Positions 9,229-18,203 of a DNA stretch of 64,000 bases are shown here, in pieces. Each line of letters begins with the position of its first letter. Positions within the stretch are counted from its first letter, which is position 1. The notes beneath the pieces are model-generated. The model had not been told where the DNA came from. It saw nothing but the letters and a program-made list of their open reading frames with translations, and did no database searches. The DNA comes from Oscillospiraceae bacterium (GTDB taxonomy: Bacteria > Bacillota > Clostridia > Oscillospirales > Acutalibacteraceae): assembly GCA_015066365.1 (NCBI GenBank), contig SVON01000002.1:100697-164696 (forward strand). The letters run 5' to 3'. The translations under genes were made by a program, and so were the position numbers.

Positions 9229-9262
9229 AGAAACCGACGGAACTCCGTCGGTTTCTTTTTTA
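9229..9262. terminator. Bidirectional terminator
   Basis: AGAAACCGACGGA and TCCGTCGGTTTCT form a long stem with A/T runs at both ends, between the small gene (plus) and the PASTA receptor gene (minus). Confidence 0.88.
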
Positions 9263-9283
9263 TTTAATTAAGGATAGGATATC

Positions 9284-11194
9284 TTATCCTTCCGCCTCTA
9301 CCTGCGTCGGCTCGGTAGGTTCGATAATGGTCTCCGTGCCGGAGGTGGGCTCGGCACTGGTCTCCGTGCCGGAGGTGGGCTCGGTGCTGGGCACCGTGCT
9401 GGAGCTGGTCGTGGTGGTCGACTCCGTCGTAGAGGTGGTGGAGGAACTGGTCGTGGTGGTCGTGGTGGTGGTAACGGTGGCGCTCACCAACAAGGTGATG
9501 GTGTCGCCCTTACGCTTCTCCGTACCCGACTTCGGATCGGTACCTACCACGTAGCCCTTATCGTAGGCGGTGGACTGTACCTCCTCTACCTCAACCTTGA
9601 AGCCGTAGGCCTCCAGCAGGTCGATGGCCTGATTCTCTTTCCAACCCGCCACGTTAGGCACCTTCACAACGTCGTCCAGCTTGCCGCTGATCACCAGGCG
9701 GATTTCGCTGCCCGCCTGGATGCGGGTGCCGGGAACAGGATCCTGCTCCAGAATGATACCGGGGTCAGACTCATCCTCCCGCATCTCCACCAGCTTCAGC
9801 GTTACCTGCAGGTTCTCGCTGCCGCTCAGGTCGTAGTAGTTCACGCCGATCAGATTCGGTGCCTCGATCTCCTCATTGCCGTACGGAGAGGTGGTATACA
9901 CGTAGGTGGGATCGTAGCTGGGGCTGTTGGGGTTGTATTGAGGGATATAGTTGGGGCTGGCCGGGTCGTTCCAACCGGAGGGAAGCAGAGAAGCGTCCAC
10001 GCCGGCAGGGGTCATCCAACTGCTGCTGGGCGTGGTGCCGCCTTGGCCTTCCTTGTCGTCATCGTCGCCCCCCAGCACATCGCCAAACACAAAGTAGAGA
10101 ATCACGCCGACCAACAGCATCACCGCCAGACAAATGCCGAACACGATCAGCATATTCCGCAGGCGGTGATCCGCAGGCTCCTCGTCCTCCTCTTTCATCC
10201 CCATATCCTGCTCGGCCTCGTTGACCAGAGCCGCCACGTTGGGGGTGGTGGAGAGCTGATCCCGCAGAACAGCCACCTTAGCGGTGCGGTTCTCGGTGGG
10301 GACCAACAGAGCGTTGAACAATGCCGCGCACACCGGTTGGCTCAGCTCTTGCGCCACCTCTGCGGACATAAACAGATCGTCGGAGTTCTTGGCGCGGTTG
10401 TCACCGGCGGGCAGTTCGTTGCCGGTAACGGTGCGGAACAGCGTGGCCGCAATACCGTATACGTCGGTGTAATCGCCCATCGGCACGTCTGCCTGATACT
10501 GCTCCGGAGCGGCAAAGCCGGGCTGGAGCATCGGCTTCAGGTTGGTGCCCGCCTGATGGGAGGCCGGCAGAGAGAAGTTCCGCAAGCGGGCCTTGCCGTC
10601 TGCGCCGATGACAATGTTGTCCGGGCACACCGCCATATGGTAGATGCCCGCCTCGTTAAGCTGAGCCAGGGTGGACAACAGCGGCATAAACAGCGGCCGT
10701 GCCTCGGACCAGCTCAGACGGCCACCGGACAGCTTGATCTTTTTGGTCAGGGTCATCCCCTGGCAATAATCCGACGCTGCATAGACGGTGCCATTCTCCT
10801 CAAAAATGTCGTACACCGGCACCAGAGCGGGCAGCTCCCGCAGACGGGCCAGGGTGCGCATATTGTTGCGGAACCAGTCGGCAAAATTCTCAAACACCTG
10901 GTCGCAACCCTCGTTGGGCTGAACGCCGCCGATGGTATCCCGGTGGCAAAGACCATCCGGGTAAAACTCCTGAATAAAGCAGGGTTCCCGCAGCTGACGG
11001 TCATAGGCCAAATACAGCAGATGGTCGCTGTACGCCCCCAAGCACCGACCCACGATATAGTGCCCCTGCAGGGCGGTGGTGATGGGCAGACAATGCTCCG
11101 GGTTCTGCTCCTTAGCCAGATCAAATCCACAGACGGCGCACACCGTCGTGCCCTCCGGCAACGGATTCATACACCCCATACACAGTTTTGCCAT
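9284..11194 (-). CDS. PASTA-domain receptor pseudokinase with N-terminal zinc ribbon
   Basis: 636 residues. Order: zinc ribbon (C5, C8, C19, C22), Hanks-type kinase fold (about 45-310), one membrane helix (348-370), Pro/Ser/Tyr-rich linker, two PASTA domains (about 443-503 and 508-571), and a Thr/Ser-rich tail with two AEPTSGTET repeats. The kinase fold keeps the APE motif (AAPEQY) and DVYGIAAT, but the VAIK Lys is Gln75, the HRD Asp is Ala188, the catalytic-loop Lys is Cys190 and the DFG Asp is Asn206. It therefore should not phosphorylate. PASTA domains of PrkC/PknB relatives bind peptidoglycan fragments or lipid II, so a cell-wall sensing or scaffold role is likely. Downstream of dnaD and dnaI-like genes on the same strand, 38 bases away. 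Confidence 0.85.
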   Translation of the reverse strand: MAKLCMGCMNPLPEGTTVCAVCGFDLAKEQNPEHCLPITTALQGHYIVGRCLGAYSDHLLYLAYDRQLREPCFIQEFYPDGLCHRDTIGGVQPNEGCDQVFENFADWFRNNMRTLARLRELPALVPVYDIFEENGTVYAASDYCQGMTLTKKIKLSGGRLSWSEARPLFMPLLSTLAQLNEAGIYHMAVCPDNIVIGADGKARLRNFSLPASHQAGTNLKPMLQPGFAAPEQYQADVPMGDYTDVYGIAATLFRTVTGNELPAGDNRAKNSDDLFMSAEVAQELSQPVCAALFNALLVPTENRTAKVAVLRDQLSTTPNVAALVNEAEQDMGMKEEDEEPADHRLRNMLIVFGICLAVMLLVGVILYFVFGDVLGGDDDDKEGQGGTTPSSSWMTPAGVDASLLPSGWNDPASPNYIPQYNPNSPSYDPTYVYTTSPYGNEEIEAPNLIGVNYYDLSGSENLQVTLKLVEMREDESDPGIILEQDPVPGTRIQAGSEIRLVISGKLDDVVKVPNVAGWKENQAIDLLEAYGFKVEVEEVQSTAYDKGYVVGTDPKSGTEKRKGDTITLLVSATVTTTTTTTTSSSTTSTTESTTTTSSSTVPSTEPTSGTETSAEPTSGTETIIEPTEPTQVEAEG

Positions 11195-11232
11195 AATGCA
11201 TTCCTCCTAATCGTTAGGTAATCTAAGTAAGA

Positions 11233-12213
11233 TCAGCCCATAGACTGACGACGCTTCAATTCTCGAATATCCTTGCCCACGCACAAAAGCGGCACGAATC
11301 CGCCGCCGATGCGGCTGGCCAACTGGTCACCGTACCGCTCTTTGAGGGCGGTGTGGCTCAGGTTGGTGCTGATGACGGTGGGCTTGCCCTCCAACAGGCG
11401 GGCATTGAGCACGTTATAGAGACTGGCCCGGGAGAAGGGGGTGTCAAACTCCATCCCCAAATCGTCCAGCACCAGCAGATCGCAGGCAATCAGTTGGCTC
11501 TCGCTGTCCCCGGTGGCACGACCAAAGTGCTCCGCCTCCAACTGGCGAATCAGCGGACCCACCGAGCCGTAAATCACGCCAAAGCCCTGCTCAGCCACCC
11601 CACGGGCCATAGCCAGACACAGGTGGGTCTTACCCAGGCCGGTGGCACCCTGCAACAGCAGGCTGTCGTTGTCCGGTGCAAAGCAGGAGGTATACTCCCG
11701 GCAATAATCCACGATATCCTTCATGTGCTGGCGGGGGGATACGCCCAGCTTGGGGTCCACCCGATCCTCATAATAATCCAGCCGCATAGAGTCAAAATCC
11801 GTCAACCGCATAGCCGACAGACCGGACAGATGCCGACAGGCCTCCTCCCGGAGCAACTGGCGGTAACAGTCGCACACCGCACCGGCCACGTAACCGGTAT
11901 CACCGCACTTCTGGCAGGTGTACACCGGCTCAAAGTTGTCCCGATCACAGCCCAGAGCGTGCAGAATGTCCGCCATCTCCCGCTGGAGCGCCAGATTATG
12001 CTCCCGGATGTCCTCCACCCGCTCCATCTCCCCCGTCAGAATGGCGTGGGTCAACTCCGGCAGAGCAGAGGCTTTCTCGTATTCGATCTCTTGCAGGCGG
12101 GGCATCTGCGCACACATCTGCTCCCGCAACTGGGTGGCGGTCCGTTCTGCCTCGCGGCGGCGCTTTTCCAGCCGTGCTTTGGCGGCGTGTACCACCTTTT
12201 CATCGTATGCCAC
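11233..12213 (-). CDS. DnaC/DnaI-like replicative helicase loader ATPase
   Basis: AAA+ ATPase that helps load the replicative DnaB/DnaC helicase. 326 residues: a coiled N-terminal arm (residues 1-80), a zinc-binding cluster with CQKCGDTGYV and CDCY (about 103-120), then the ATPase with Walker A GATGLGKTHL and Walker B LLVLDDLGME, sensor region VISTNLS. Twelve bases separate it from the DnaD gene upstream, a pairing seen in many Firmicutes (dnaB/dnaD with dnaI). A role with transposon or phage ATPases (IstB) is less likely because no transposase is near. Confidence 0.88.
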   Translation of the reverse strand: MAYDEKVVHAAKARLEKRRREAERTATQLREQMCAQMPRLQEIEYEKASALPELTHAILTGEMERVEDIREHNLALQREMADILHALGCDRDNFEPVYTCQKCGDTGYVAGAVCDCYRQLLREEACRHLSGLSAMRLTDFDSMRLDYYEDRVDPKLGVSPRQHMKDIVDYCREYTSCFAPDNDSLLLQGATGLGKTHLCLAMARGVAEQGFGVIYGSVGPLIRQLEAEHFGRATGDSESQLIACDLLVLDDLGMEFDTPFSRASLYNVLNARLLEGKPTVISTNLSHTALKERYGDQLASRIGGGFVPLLCVGKDIRELKRRQSMG

Positions 12214-12225
12214 GGTGTCCCCTCC

Positions 12226-13191
12226 TTATGTATTGGTCTTTTTGTTCTTGTCAAATTTGGGGCGATACTTCAGCAGTTGCTCCTCAAACGCTTCGCTGTT
12301 CAGGCTGCTGTTCTCCGGGTTGGTGGAGGCGGCCCCTTTCTTTTTCGCCACCGGAGCGGGGATGCGGTCGGGTTGGGTGACACCCTCACTATGCCACCGC
12401 TCCAAAATTTTATCCATATACGCCGGGCTAAACTTGTCGCAGTTGTCCAGCGTCAGGGTGTAGGCGTGCTGTAACATGGTCTCGGAAAAATGCCAATCCA
12501 TCAGCCATTTGACCGCCAGCTTGGCCTGGGCGGCGTTCAGAGCGCGGGGCAACGCGAGCATCCGCTCTACCGTTTGCGCCGCCTCCCGGGCCTGCTGCAG
12601 TTGGCGGATCTTGCCGTCCACCTGCTCAGGGGTCACGATCTCCTCGTCCGCCCAACCCAGAGCCAGGCTCTCGATATAGCGGATGCTGGGCTTGCCCACC
12701 GACATGGCGTAACCCACCGCCATCATCACCGAGGCGGTCGGCAGACCGGCGGTGGTGATCAGATACAGCAGGGTGGCGTTGTCACCGTGGTTGAGGGTGC
12801 GCCCCAACCGGGCGCTAACCTCTTGCAAAAAGGCGGTAAACTCCCGGTGCTCCTGCTGATACTTGAGCACCTCCGGCCAGGTAGGCTTGACCGCGGCGGC
12901 ACGGGCCACCGGGGTCTTCTCCGGGGCGGGCTCGGTGACCGTCACCGGCTGTCCCACCTCGCTCAGCACCCCTTGCTCGGCCCAAAAGCGCAGGCAGCCC
13001 TCGCATTCGTCGGGGGCAAGACCCAATGCGGCGGAGCAAGCCGCCGCATCCCACGTCTGCCCTTGGCGGGAGAACCACAGGAGCACCCGAAGCTGTTCCG
13101 GAGAGGCCAAGGTCAGCAGGCGATCGGCCACCAGCGACGGCACCGCAAACACCGCTCCCAGCGCCTCTGCATTCCATCTGTATCGGGGCAT
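12226..13191 (-). CDS. DnaD domain replication-initiation protein
   Basis: DNA-remodelling protein of the primosome. The start at 13191 (MPRYRWNAEALG) is chosen because AAAGGAGG precedes it and the upstream in-frame extension looks untranslated. 321 residues: winged-helix-like N-terminal domain (1-100), linker of Pro/Ala, then two DnaD-like helical repeats (about 120-200 and 215-290), each ending in the GYxxS or YMDKILERW pattern typical of DnaD C-terminal domains. The Lys-rich tail ends in KNKKTNT. Together with the helicase loader just downstream it makes a primosome pair. Confidence 0.85.
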   Translation of the reverse strand: MPRYRWNAEALGAVFAVPSLVADRLLTLASPEQLRVLLWFSRQGQTWDAAACSAALGLAPDECEGCLRFWAEQGVLSEVGQPVTVTEPAPEKTPVARAAAVKPTWPEVLKYQQEHREFTAFLQEVSARLGRTLNHGDNATLLYLITTAGLPTASVMMAVGYAMSVGKPSIRYIESLALGWADEEIVTPEQVDGKIRQLQQAREAAQTVERMLALPRALNAAQAKLAVKWLMDWHFSETMLQHAYTLTLDNCDKFSPAYMDKILERWHSEGVTQPDRIPAPVAKKKGAASTNPENSSLNSEAFEEQLLKYRPKFDKNKKTNT

Positions 13192-13304
13192 CCTTCTCCC
13201 TCCTTTCGACAAATCATACCTATTTAGAATACTATACCATACTTCTTTTCCACATTCAAGAGGGAGCAGAAAATTTCCTTGGCACAAACCGCAAAATACG
13301 CCCC

Positions 13305-13333
13305 TTGACAAGGACGGACAATGGTGGTATCAT
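13305..13333 (+). promoter_or_regulatory. Promoter of the thiT transcript
   Basis: TTGACA (13305-13310), 17 bases, TATCAT (13328-13333), about 20 bases before the TPP aptamer. Confidence 0.8.
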
Positions 13334-13354
13334 AGAGCCACAATCAAACAGACA

Positions 13355-13440
13355 AACAAGGGGTGCTGTCCCAAGACGGCTGAGAGAACCTCAGGTTCAA
13401 CCCTACGACCTGATCCGGATAATACCGGCGGAGGGATGTT
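13355..13440 (+). promoter_or_regulatory. TPP riboswitch (THI element)
   Basis: Conserved aptamer blocks appear in order: GGGGTGCT, GGCTGAGAG, ACCC, GACCTGATCCGGATAATACC, GGCGGAGGGA. These bind thiamine pyrophosphate. The aptamer is followed by a terminator hairpin before thiT, so ligand binding should end transcription early. Confidence 0.96.
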
Positions 13441-13475
13441 TTTCTAGAGAACGTCAACAGCTTTTGGCTGTTTCC

Positions 13476-13506
13476 AACCTCCGCTTTTACCAAGCGGAGG
13501 TTTTTT
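13476..13506 (+). terminator. Riboswitch-controlled terminator
   Basis: AACCTCCGCTT and AAGCGGAGGTT form the stem followed by TTTTTTG. It lies between the TPP aptamer and thiT and is the expression platform. Confidence 0.88.
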
Positions 13507-13565
13507 GTTTGTTTAATTGTATCGGAGTGCACGCCGAAAACCCATAACAGAAAGGAACAAACAAA

Positions 13566-14378
13566 ATGAAACAACAAAAGATGGTTCGCTTGGTGGAAAG
13601 CGGCTTGATGCTGGCTCTGTCCACCGTATTAAGTATGGTCAAGGTGCTGGAGCTGCCCTATGGCGGCAGTATCACCGCCTTCTCTGCCCTCCCCCTGCTG
13701 TTGGTCGCCTATCGCTACGGCGTAAAGTGGGGTCTGTTCACCGCCTTTGCCCACGCACTGCTTCAACTGGTGCTGGGGGCAAGTGTTTTCTCCACGCCCG
13801 GCCTCTCCGCCACCGGCACGGCGGCGGCAGTCGTGCTGGATTATCTGCTTGCCTTTGTCGTTCTAGGCCTTGGCGGCGTTTTCCGCCACCGTTGCCGAAA
13901 CCAAGCAACAGCGTTGATGTGGGGCGCGGTATTGACCGGTGCCCTGCGTTATATCTGCCACGTCATCTCCGGCTGGGCCATTTGGGCTCCCTTGTTTGAT
14001 ATGCCCGCCAGCGAAGCCCTGACCTATTCCTTGGCTTACAACGCCACCTATATGATCCCGGAGACCATCGTCACCGCCCTGGGTGCTTTCTATCTCTCCC
14101 GGGCTGTGGATCTGCGGGAGCAGATGCCCACCCGCGCCAAAACCGCCCCGGTGGCCCCCGCCGCCTTTTGGGTGGGGCTTGCGGGCAAGGCCGTCCTGCT
14201 GGGGGCCGCCGTGTGGAGCGTGGTGGAGATCTTCGCCCCCCTGCAAGACCCGGAGACCGGCGACTTTGTCGTGCGTAACCTCTCGCTGGTGGCCTGGCCC
14301 ACCGTGGGCATTGTGCTGGGGGTTGGTCTGGTCTGTTGGCTGATCAGCGACCTTTTGCGCCGCAAGCTGAGCCGTTAA
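13566..14378 (+). CDS. thiT: Thiamine ECF transporter substrate-binding component ThiT
   Basis: S-component that binds thiamine and docks on the shared EcfAAT energising module. The first 180 residues fit ThiT/YuaJ: about six membrane helices, with the N-terminal MVRLVESGLMLALSTVLSMVK and GVKWGLFTAFAHALLQL regions. At 270 residues it is clearly longer than the usual 180-200; the extra C-terminal part (about 195-270) adds two more hydrophobic helices of unknown role. Control by the TPP riboswitch supports the assignment. AAAGGA precedes the start. EcfA/EcfT genes are not in the window. Confidence 0.92.
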   Translation: MKQQKMVRLVESGLMLALSTVLSMVKVLELPYGGSITAFSALPLLLVAYRYGVKWGLFTAFAHALLQLVLGASVFSTPGLSATGTAAAVVLDYLLAFVVLGLGGVFRHRCRNQATALMWGAVLTGALRYICHVISGWAIWAPLFDMPASEALTYSLAYNATYMIPETIVTALGAFYLSRAVDLREQMPTRAKTAPVAPAAFWVGLAGKAVLLGAAVWSVVEIFAPLQDPETGDFVVRNLSLVAWPTVGIVLGVGLVCWLISDLLRRKLSR

Positions 14379-14396
14379 TTCTGCCCCAAAAGCAAC

Positions 14397-14437
14397 AAAA
14401 AAAGTCCGTTGTCCCCGTGGGGGCAACGGACTTTTTA
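14397..14437. terminator. Bidirectional terminator between thiT and polysaccharide operon
   Basis: AGTCCGTTGTCCCC and GGGGGCAACGGACT form a long stem with A and T runs on both sides. Confidence 0.88.
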
Positions 14438-14447
14438 CGTTTGTGCG

Positions 14448-15809
14448 TTACTCTTTGATCAGCAGGGCACCCAAGGGTTTACATCCCAGTTGCTCCGCCA
14501 GCTCCAGCTCCGCCGCCACCGTCTTGTGACGGGTCACCTCCAGGTCGGCGGTGAGGATCACCGCCTCCGCCTGCGCCAGAGAGGCCAGCGCCTCAGGGGC
14601 GGACAGGGGGCTGTCGCCGATGTGCAGGGTCACGCCCTGCTGTTCCATCACGTCGGTCAGACCCTCCAGCCGGGCGGGGTCGCCCACCAGATACACCGAG
14701 CGGATGCCGGCGTTCTTGGCGGTCAGCGCCATCCGGTGCCACAGCAAGAAGTCGGCAGAATCCTCCTCCTGCAGCCAGCGCCGCAACCAACGATCCACGA
14801 TAAAGCGCTTCTTGGTGCCGGCCAGCGCGCCAAAGGCAGGCAGGTCGTGCCGCACCGACAACTCTACCGAGGACAGCACACGACCGCAGTAGAGATACCG
14901 CAGACCGTGCCACAGCGCCATCAGCAGAACGCCGCCCACAAAGCCCAAGATCAAGGTGGTCTTGCTCACCGTGGGGTTAGGATACGTCAAGGTGGGCTCC
15001 TCTTCCTTATCCCGCACAAAAAGGTAATCCTCTTCGGCGGTGGTCAACGATTCGGTGGCCTTTTCCAGTTCTTCACGAGCCTTATCCTGGGCGGTCAGCT
15101 TCTCCTTTTGCAGGGTCTTGACCTCTTCCCGGGTGACCACACCGTATTCATCAAACTCCCAACGGCCGTAACTGCCGCCCACCTCGCGCTGGATCTTCTT
15201 ATTGACTGCATCCGCCATCTCCCGCACCACGTCGGTGATGGCCTCGCACATCTCCTTGGTGGGGGCGATCACCACCAGCTCCACCACCTTGGCGTTGCTG
15301 TATTCCGCCGCATCCTCTTTAATGGTGATGGTGACCAGCTCAGCCAGATGGGCGTTCTCCTCGACCGAGAAACGCTCGGTCAGAGCACTGTACAGCATCT
15401 CGTCCTGCAGACTGTCCTCCAGCAGGGTGGCGGTGACAAAGCTGTTGTTGCCGGTGATCAGATAATTCAGCCGATAGGTGTGTACCGCCTGAAAATTGAT
15501 CTTCATCATCGGGGCGGTGAGGTTATACTCCCGCAGGCTCTCGTAGTTCTTCTGATGCCACTTGACCAGCTCCACGTGAGCCTTGCCGTCGTCGTCCAGC
15601 GGCTCCTCCTCCGGCTCCTCTGCGGCGGTCTTAGCCTTTTCGATGGCATTGTAGCGGTTGGTGTCCTGCCAGAACTTGATGCCGGTGGCCAATACCGCCA
15701 CCGCCAGCGCCACCAACAATACGCTCTTCCATCGCAGCAGGACGTAGAGCAGCAGATCCCGGAACCGGACAAAGATGTCCCGGGCCTCGTAAACCGTGTT
15801 CTTTTTCAC
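14448..15809 (-). CDS. Polysaccharide chain-length determinant with degenerate BY-kinase-like domain
   Basis: 453 residues. A Wzz/YveK-type part comes first: membrane helix about 28-46, extracytoplasmic region with coiled coil (about 225-262), second helix 285-301 after the Pro-rich PNPT motif. The cytoplasmic C-terminus (about 315-453) follows the layout of CpsD/YwqD tyrosine kinases (SVYLVGDPARLEGL where Walker A would be; AEAVILTADLEVTRHKTV and LGALLIKE at the end) but has no GKS/T Walker A and no Tyr cluster. It may be a regulatory relic. Last gene of the surface-polysaccharide operon, 12 bases after licD. Controls chain length or export; specificity unknown. Confidence 0.82.
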   Translation of the reverse strand: MKKNTVYEARDIFVRFRDLLLYVLLRWKSVLLVALAVAVLATGIKFWQDTNRYNAIEKAKTAAEEPEEEPLDDDGKAHVELVKWHQKNYESLREYNLTAPMMKINFQAVHTYRLNYLITGNNSFVTATLLEDSLQDEMLYSALTERFSVEENAHLAELVTITIKEDAAEYSNAKVVELVVIAPTKEMCEAITDVVREMADAVNKKIQREVGGSYGRWEFDEYGVVTREEVKTLQKEKLTAQDKAREELEKATESLTTAEEDYLFVRDKEEEPTLTYPNPTVSKTTLILGFVGGVLLMALWHGLRYLYCGRVLSSVELSVRHDLPAFGALAGTKKRFIVDRWLRRWLQEEDSADFLLWHRMALTAKNAGIRSVYLVGDPARLEGLTDVMEQQGVTLHIGDSPLSAPEALASLAQAEAVILTADLEVTRHKTVAAELELAEQLGCKPLGALLIKE

Positions 15810-15821
15810 ACAAGTCCCTCC

Positions 15822-16694
15822 TTACTTCAAATAGTCTGCATAACTGCGCTCGGTATCAAACAGCACCCCGGCGTGATAGGTGGAGTCCTGCCGCATCACC
15901 ATATAATCGCCGTAGGCGGTGGTGAGAATCTCGTCGTACCCGGCAGGGATCACCATCCGGGTGAACTCAAAGGGGACGGTTTGGCTCTCATCAAAGCAAT
16001 GCTTGGGCAACACCCAGTTCTCCAACTGATGTCCAAAACTGATCAGCGCCACCCGGGAGCAACCGGTGCCGTTATACTGACGGCAGGCCTGTTCCATCCG
16101 GCGATACACCCACCGGTAGGGCACCCAACACAGGGCGTAATGGATCAGCGTCTTGACCGGGTTCTTTTTTACACTGCCGGGATACCGGACGGTGGCGGCC
16201 AACAGTTTGACCCACAGACCCACCTGCTTTTGCTGTTTTGCCTTCAGCGCCGGGTCGTCCGGCACCTCATCCAGAGGGAACACATCCAGGAAAATACCCT
16301 GATTAAAACGGTAGTGCCCTTTTTCGGACAGCAGGATGCCGGTGGTGCCGCTGTGCCGCAGTTGCGCGTGGCCCCGGCTGTATTTCTTATCGTTATAGGC
16401 GGTCTGGCAGAAATAGGGGTGCTTTAGTTCCTGCTGGGCGATGACCAGAAATTTCTCATAGTCCTCCCGAAGCATAAACATATCGATGTCGTCATCCCAG
16501 GGGATAAAGCCCTGGTGCCGCACCGCACCCAGCATGGTGCCACCGCCGGCAAAATAGCGCAGACCGTGGCGGTCGCACAGATCGGTGAACTGCTGCAGCA
16601 GGTCCAGTTCCACCGCCCACACCTTTTTCATATCCGCCGATACGGTATAGCCGCACCGTTCTTCTTCTTGATAAAACTGGGCCGGGATTTCCAT
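15822..16694 (-). CDS. LicD family phosphotransferase
   Basis: Transfers a phospho-group (phosphocholine, ribitol- or similar polyol phosphate) to a surface glycan, from a nucleotide-activated donor. 290 residues; the LicD/nucleotidyltransferase core is clear: FAGGGTMLGAVRHQGFIPWDDDIDMFM at residues 47-73 with the metal-binding DDDID. Directly abuts the flippase gene (stop TAA followed at once by ATG). Position within the polysaccharide operon suggests it decorates the repeat unit made here. Donor synthesis genes (licC/tarI-like) are not in the window, so the substrate is open. Confidence 0.88.
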   Translation of the reverse strand: MEIPAQFYQEEERCGYTVSADMKKVWAVELDLLQQFTDLCDRHGLRYFAGGGTMLGAVRHQGFIPWDDDIDMFMLREDYEKFLVIAQQELKHPYFCQTAYNDKKYSRGHAQLRHSGTTGILLSEKGHYRFNQGIFLDVFPLDEVPDDPALKAKQQKQVGLWVKLLAATVRYPGSVKKNPVKTLIHYALCWVPYRWVYRRMEQACRQYNGTGCSRVALISFGHQLENWVLPKHCFDESQTVPFEFTRMVIPAGYDEILTTAYGDYMVMRQDSTYHAGVLFDTERSYADYLK

Positions 16695-18170
16695 TTACTC
16701 GTCCTCCTTGGGATGTTGTTTGGTTTTCTTTTTCAGCAGGTCCTTCGCCGCCAGCCAGACCGGGTCACGGAACAAAATCAGCAGGGCGCCGTAGATGACC
16801 GCACCCAGAGCGATCTGGCAGAGAATGACGTACGCCTCTACCTTGAGGCCCTCGCCCAGGAACTGACCCAGCCAGTAGGTGGGCACAAACATGATCGCCG
16901 CAAAGGCGCCGTAGCGGGCCGCCATACCCAAAAGCTGCCAGGCGGAAATAAACTCGTGAGAGAACTTGAGATACAGGGAAGAGATCACCAGCTCGGCTGC
17001 CACCGACGCCACCACCGCGCCGTAAGCGCCGTAGTGGGGGATCAATACGAGGTTGAGCACCAGATTGGTGGCGGCACCGGCAATGATGGCCCGGTTGCTC
17101 CGACCACGCTGACCGCTGGGGGTCAGATACAGCGAGCCCAGCACGTTGCTGGTGCCGATGATGAACAGAAGGGGGGCGAACAGCATGATCATATCGCCCG
17201 CCTCAGAAAAGTCAGAGCCGTAAAACTCAATGGCAAACCCGCGACCGCAGGCCACCAGACCGGCGCACAGCGGGAAGGTGAGCATATACATAAACCGGAA
17301 GGTATCCCGGATGTGGTTGCGGATCTCTTCCTGCTTGTTGCGCCCGAACAGATAGGAGGTGCGCACCCCCACCACCACGTTCAGCGAGGTGACGATGGTG
17401 AGCAGGATGTTGATGATCTTATGGGCGTTCTCGTAAAAGCCGTTTTGCGCCATATCGTTGGTGATGGTGCCGATCATGGTCTTATCCAACACGGTGTATA
17501 CCGAGGTGGCGATGGTGGGGATGAAATACACCAGCACCTCTTTGTAGTGGCGGGAGAACCGCAGGCGCCGCCAGGGAATGCGGCGCACCATCTTCTTCAG
17601 CTGAGGCCACAGGATCAGGTTGGAGATAAACACGCTGCCGGTCTGGATGGCGCAATACAGCGCCACGTCATCCGCATCCCGCACCAGCAGGAACACCAAC
17701 GCCATACTCAGCAGCTTCACCGTCAGGTTGCGGAACATCAGGGACTTAAAGTTCTCCTTGGCCTGGAAGAACCAGGTGCAATCCACGCCGGTGGCCAGGA
17801 TGGTGAAGCCCACGCCCAGATATACCGGCGTACCCACCTCGTCCCCCGCCCACAGCCAGATGAACAAGAGATACAAAATGCAGCTCAGCGCCGTGTTGGC
17901 TAAGCGGATGATGCTCAACTCCCAGAACAGACGGGAGGATTTTACCCGGTCGTCCCGGACGCGGGATACCTCCCGCAGACCGTAGGAGCTCAGACCCAAC
18001 GCCGCAAACAGTGCAAAATAGGTGGCGATGGACAGCGCGAAGCTGTGGGCACCCACGCCCTCCTCCCCCAGCACACGGGCCAGATAGGGCGCCGTGATCA
18101 GCGGGGTCAGCATGGACACGATCTGCACACTGACGTTGTATATATAGTTTTTTCTCATGGTTTTGGTCAT
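16695..18170 (-). CDS. Wzx-type oligosaccharide flippase (MATE/PST family)
   Basis: Moves lipid-linked repeat units across the membrane. 491 residues with about 14 predicted membrane helices; the N-terminus (NYIYNVSVQIVSMLTPLITAPYLARVLG) and the ALGLSSYGLREVSR stretch are typical of PST flippases. A basic tail (KDLLKKKTKQHPKEDE) faces the cytoplasm. GAGGAG precedes the start. The gene sits between the polymerase and licD in the polysaccharide operon, consistent with the Wzx/Wzy route. Confidence 0.9.
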   Translation of the reverse strand: MTKTMRKNYIYNVSVQIVSMLTPLITAPYLARVLGEEGVGAHSFALSIATYFALFAALGLSSYGLREVSRVRDDRVKSSRLFWELSIIRLANTALSCILYLLFIWLWAGDEVGTPVYLGVGFTILATGVDCTWFFQAKENFKSLMFRNLTVKLLSMALVFLLVRDADDVALYCAIQTGSVFISNLILWPQLKKMVRRIPWRRLRFSRHYKEVLVYFIPTIATSVYTVLDKTMIGTITNDMAQNGFYENAHKIINILLTIVTSLNVVVGVRTSYLFGRNKQEEIRNHIRDTFRFMYMLTFPLCAGLVACGRGFAIEFYGSDFSEAGDMIMLFAPLLFIIGTSNVLGSLYLTPSGQRGRSNRAIIAGAATNLVLNLVLIPHYGAYGAVVASVAAELVISSLYLKFSHEFISAWQLLGMAARYGAFAAIMFVPTYWLGQFLGEGLKVEAYVILCQIALGAVIYGALLILFRDPVWLAAKDLLKKKTKQHPKEDE

Positions 18171-18203
18171 AAGAAAATCTCCTCAGCGCCGAAGCGCCAA
18201 CGC

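Noticed and set aside
14409..16427. Open frame of 672 codons on the plus strand opposite the chain-length and licD genes
   Set aside because: Antisense by-product of GC-rich codons; His/Gln/Gly-rich composition, no ribosome site, and both minus-strand genes have clear family motifs.
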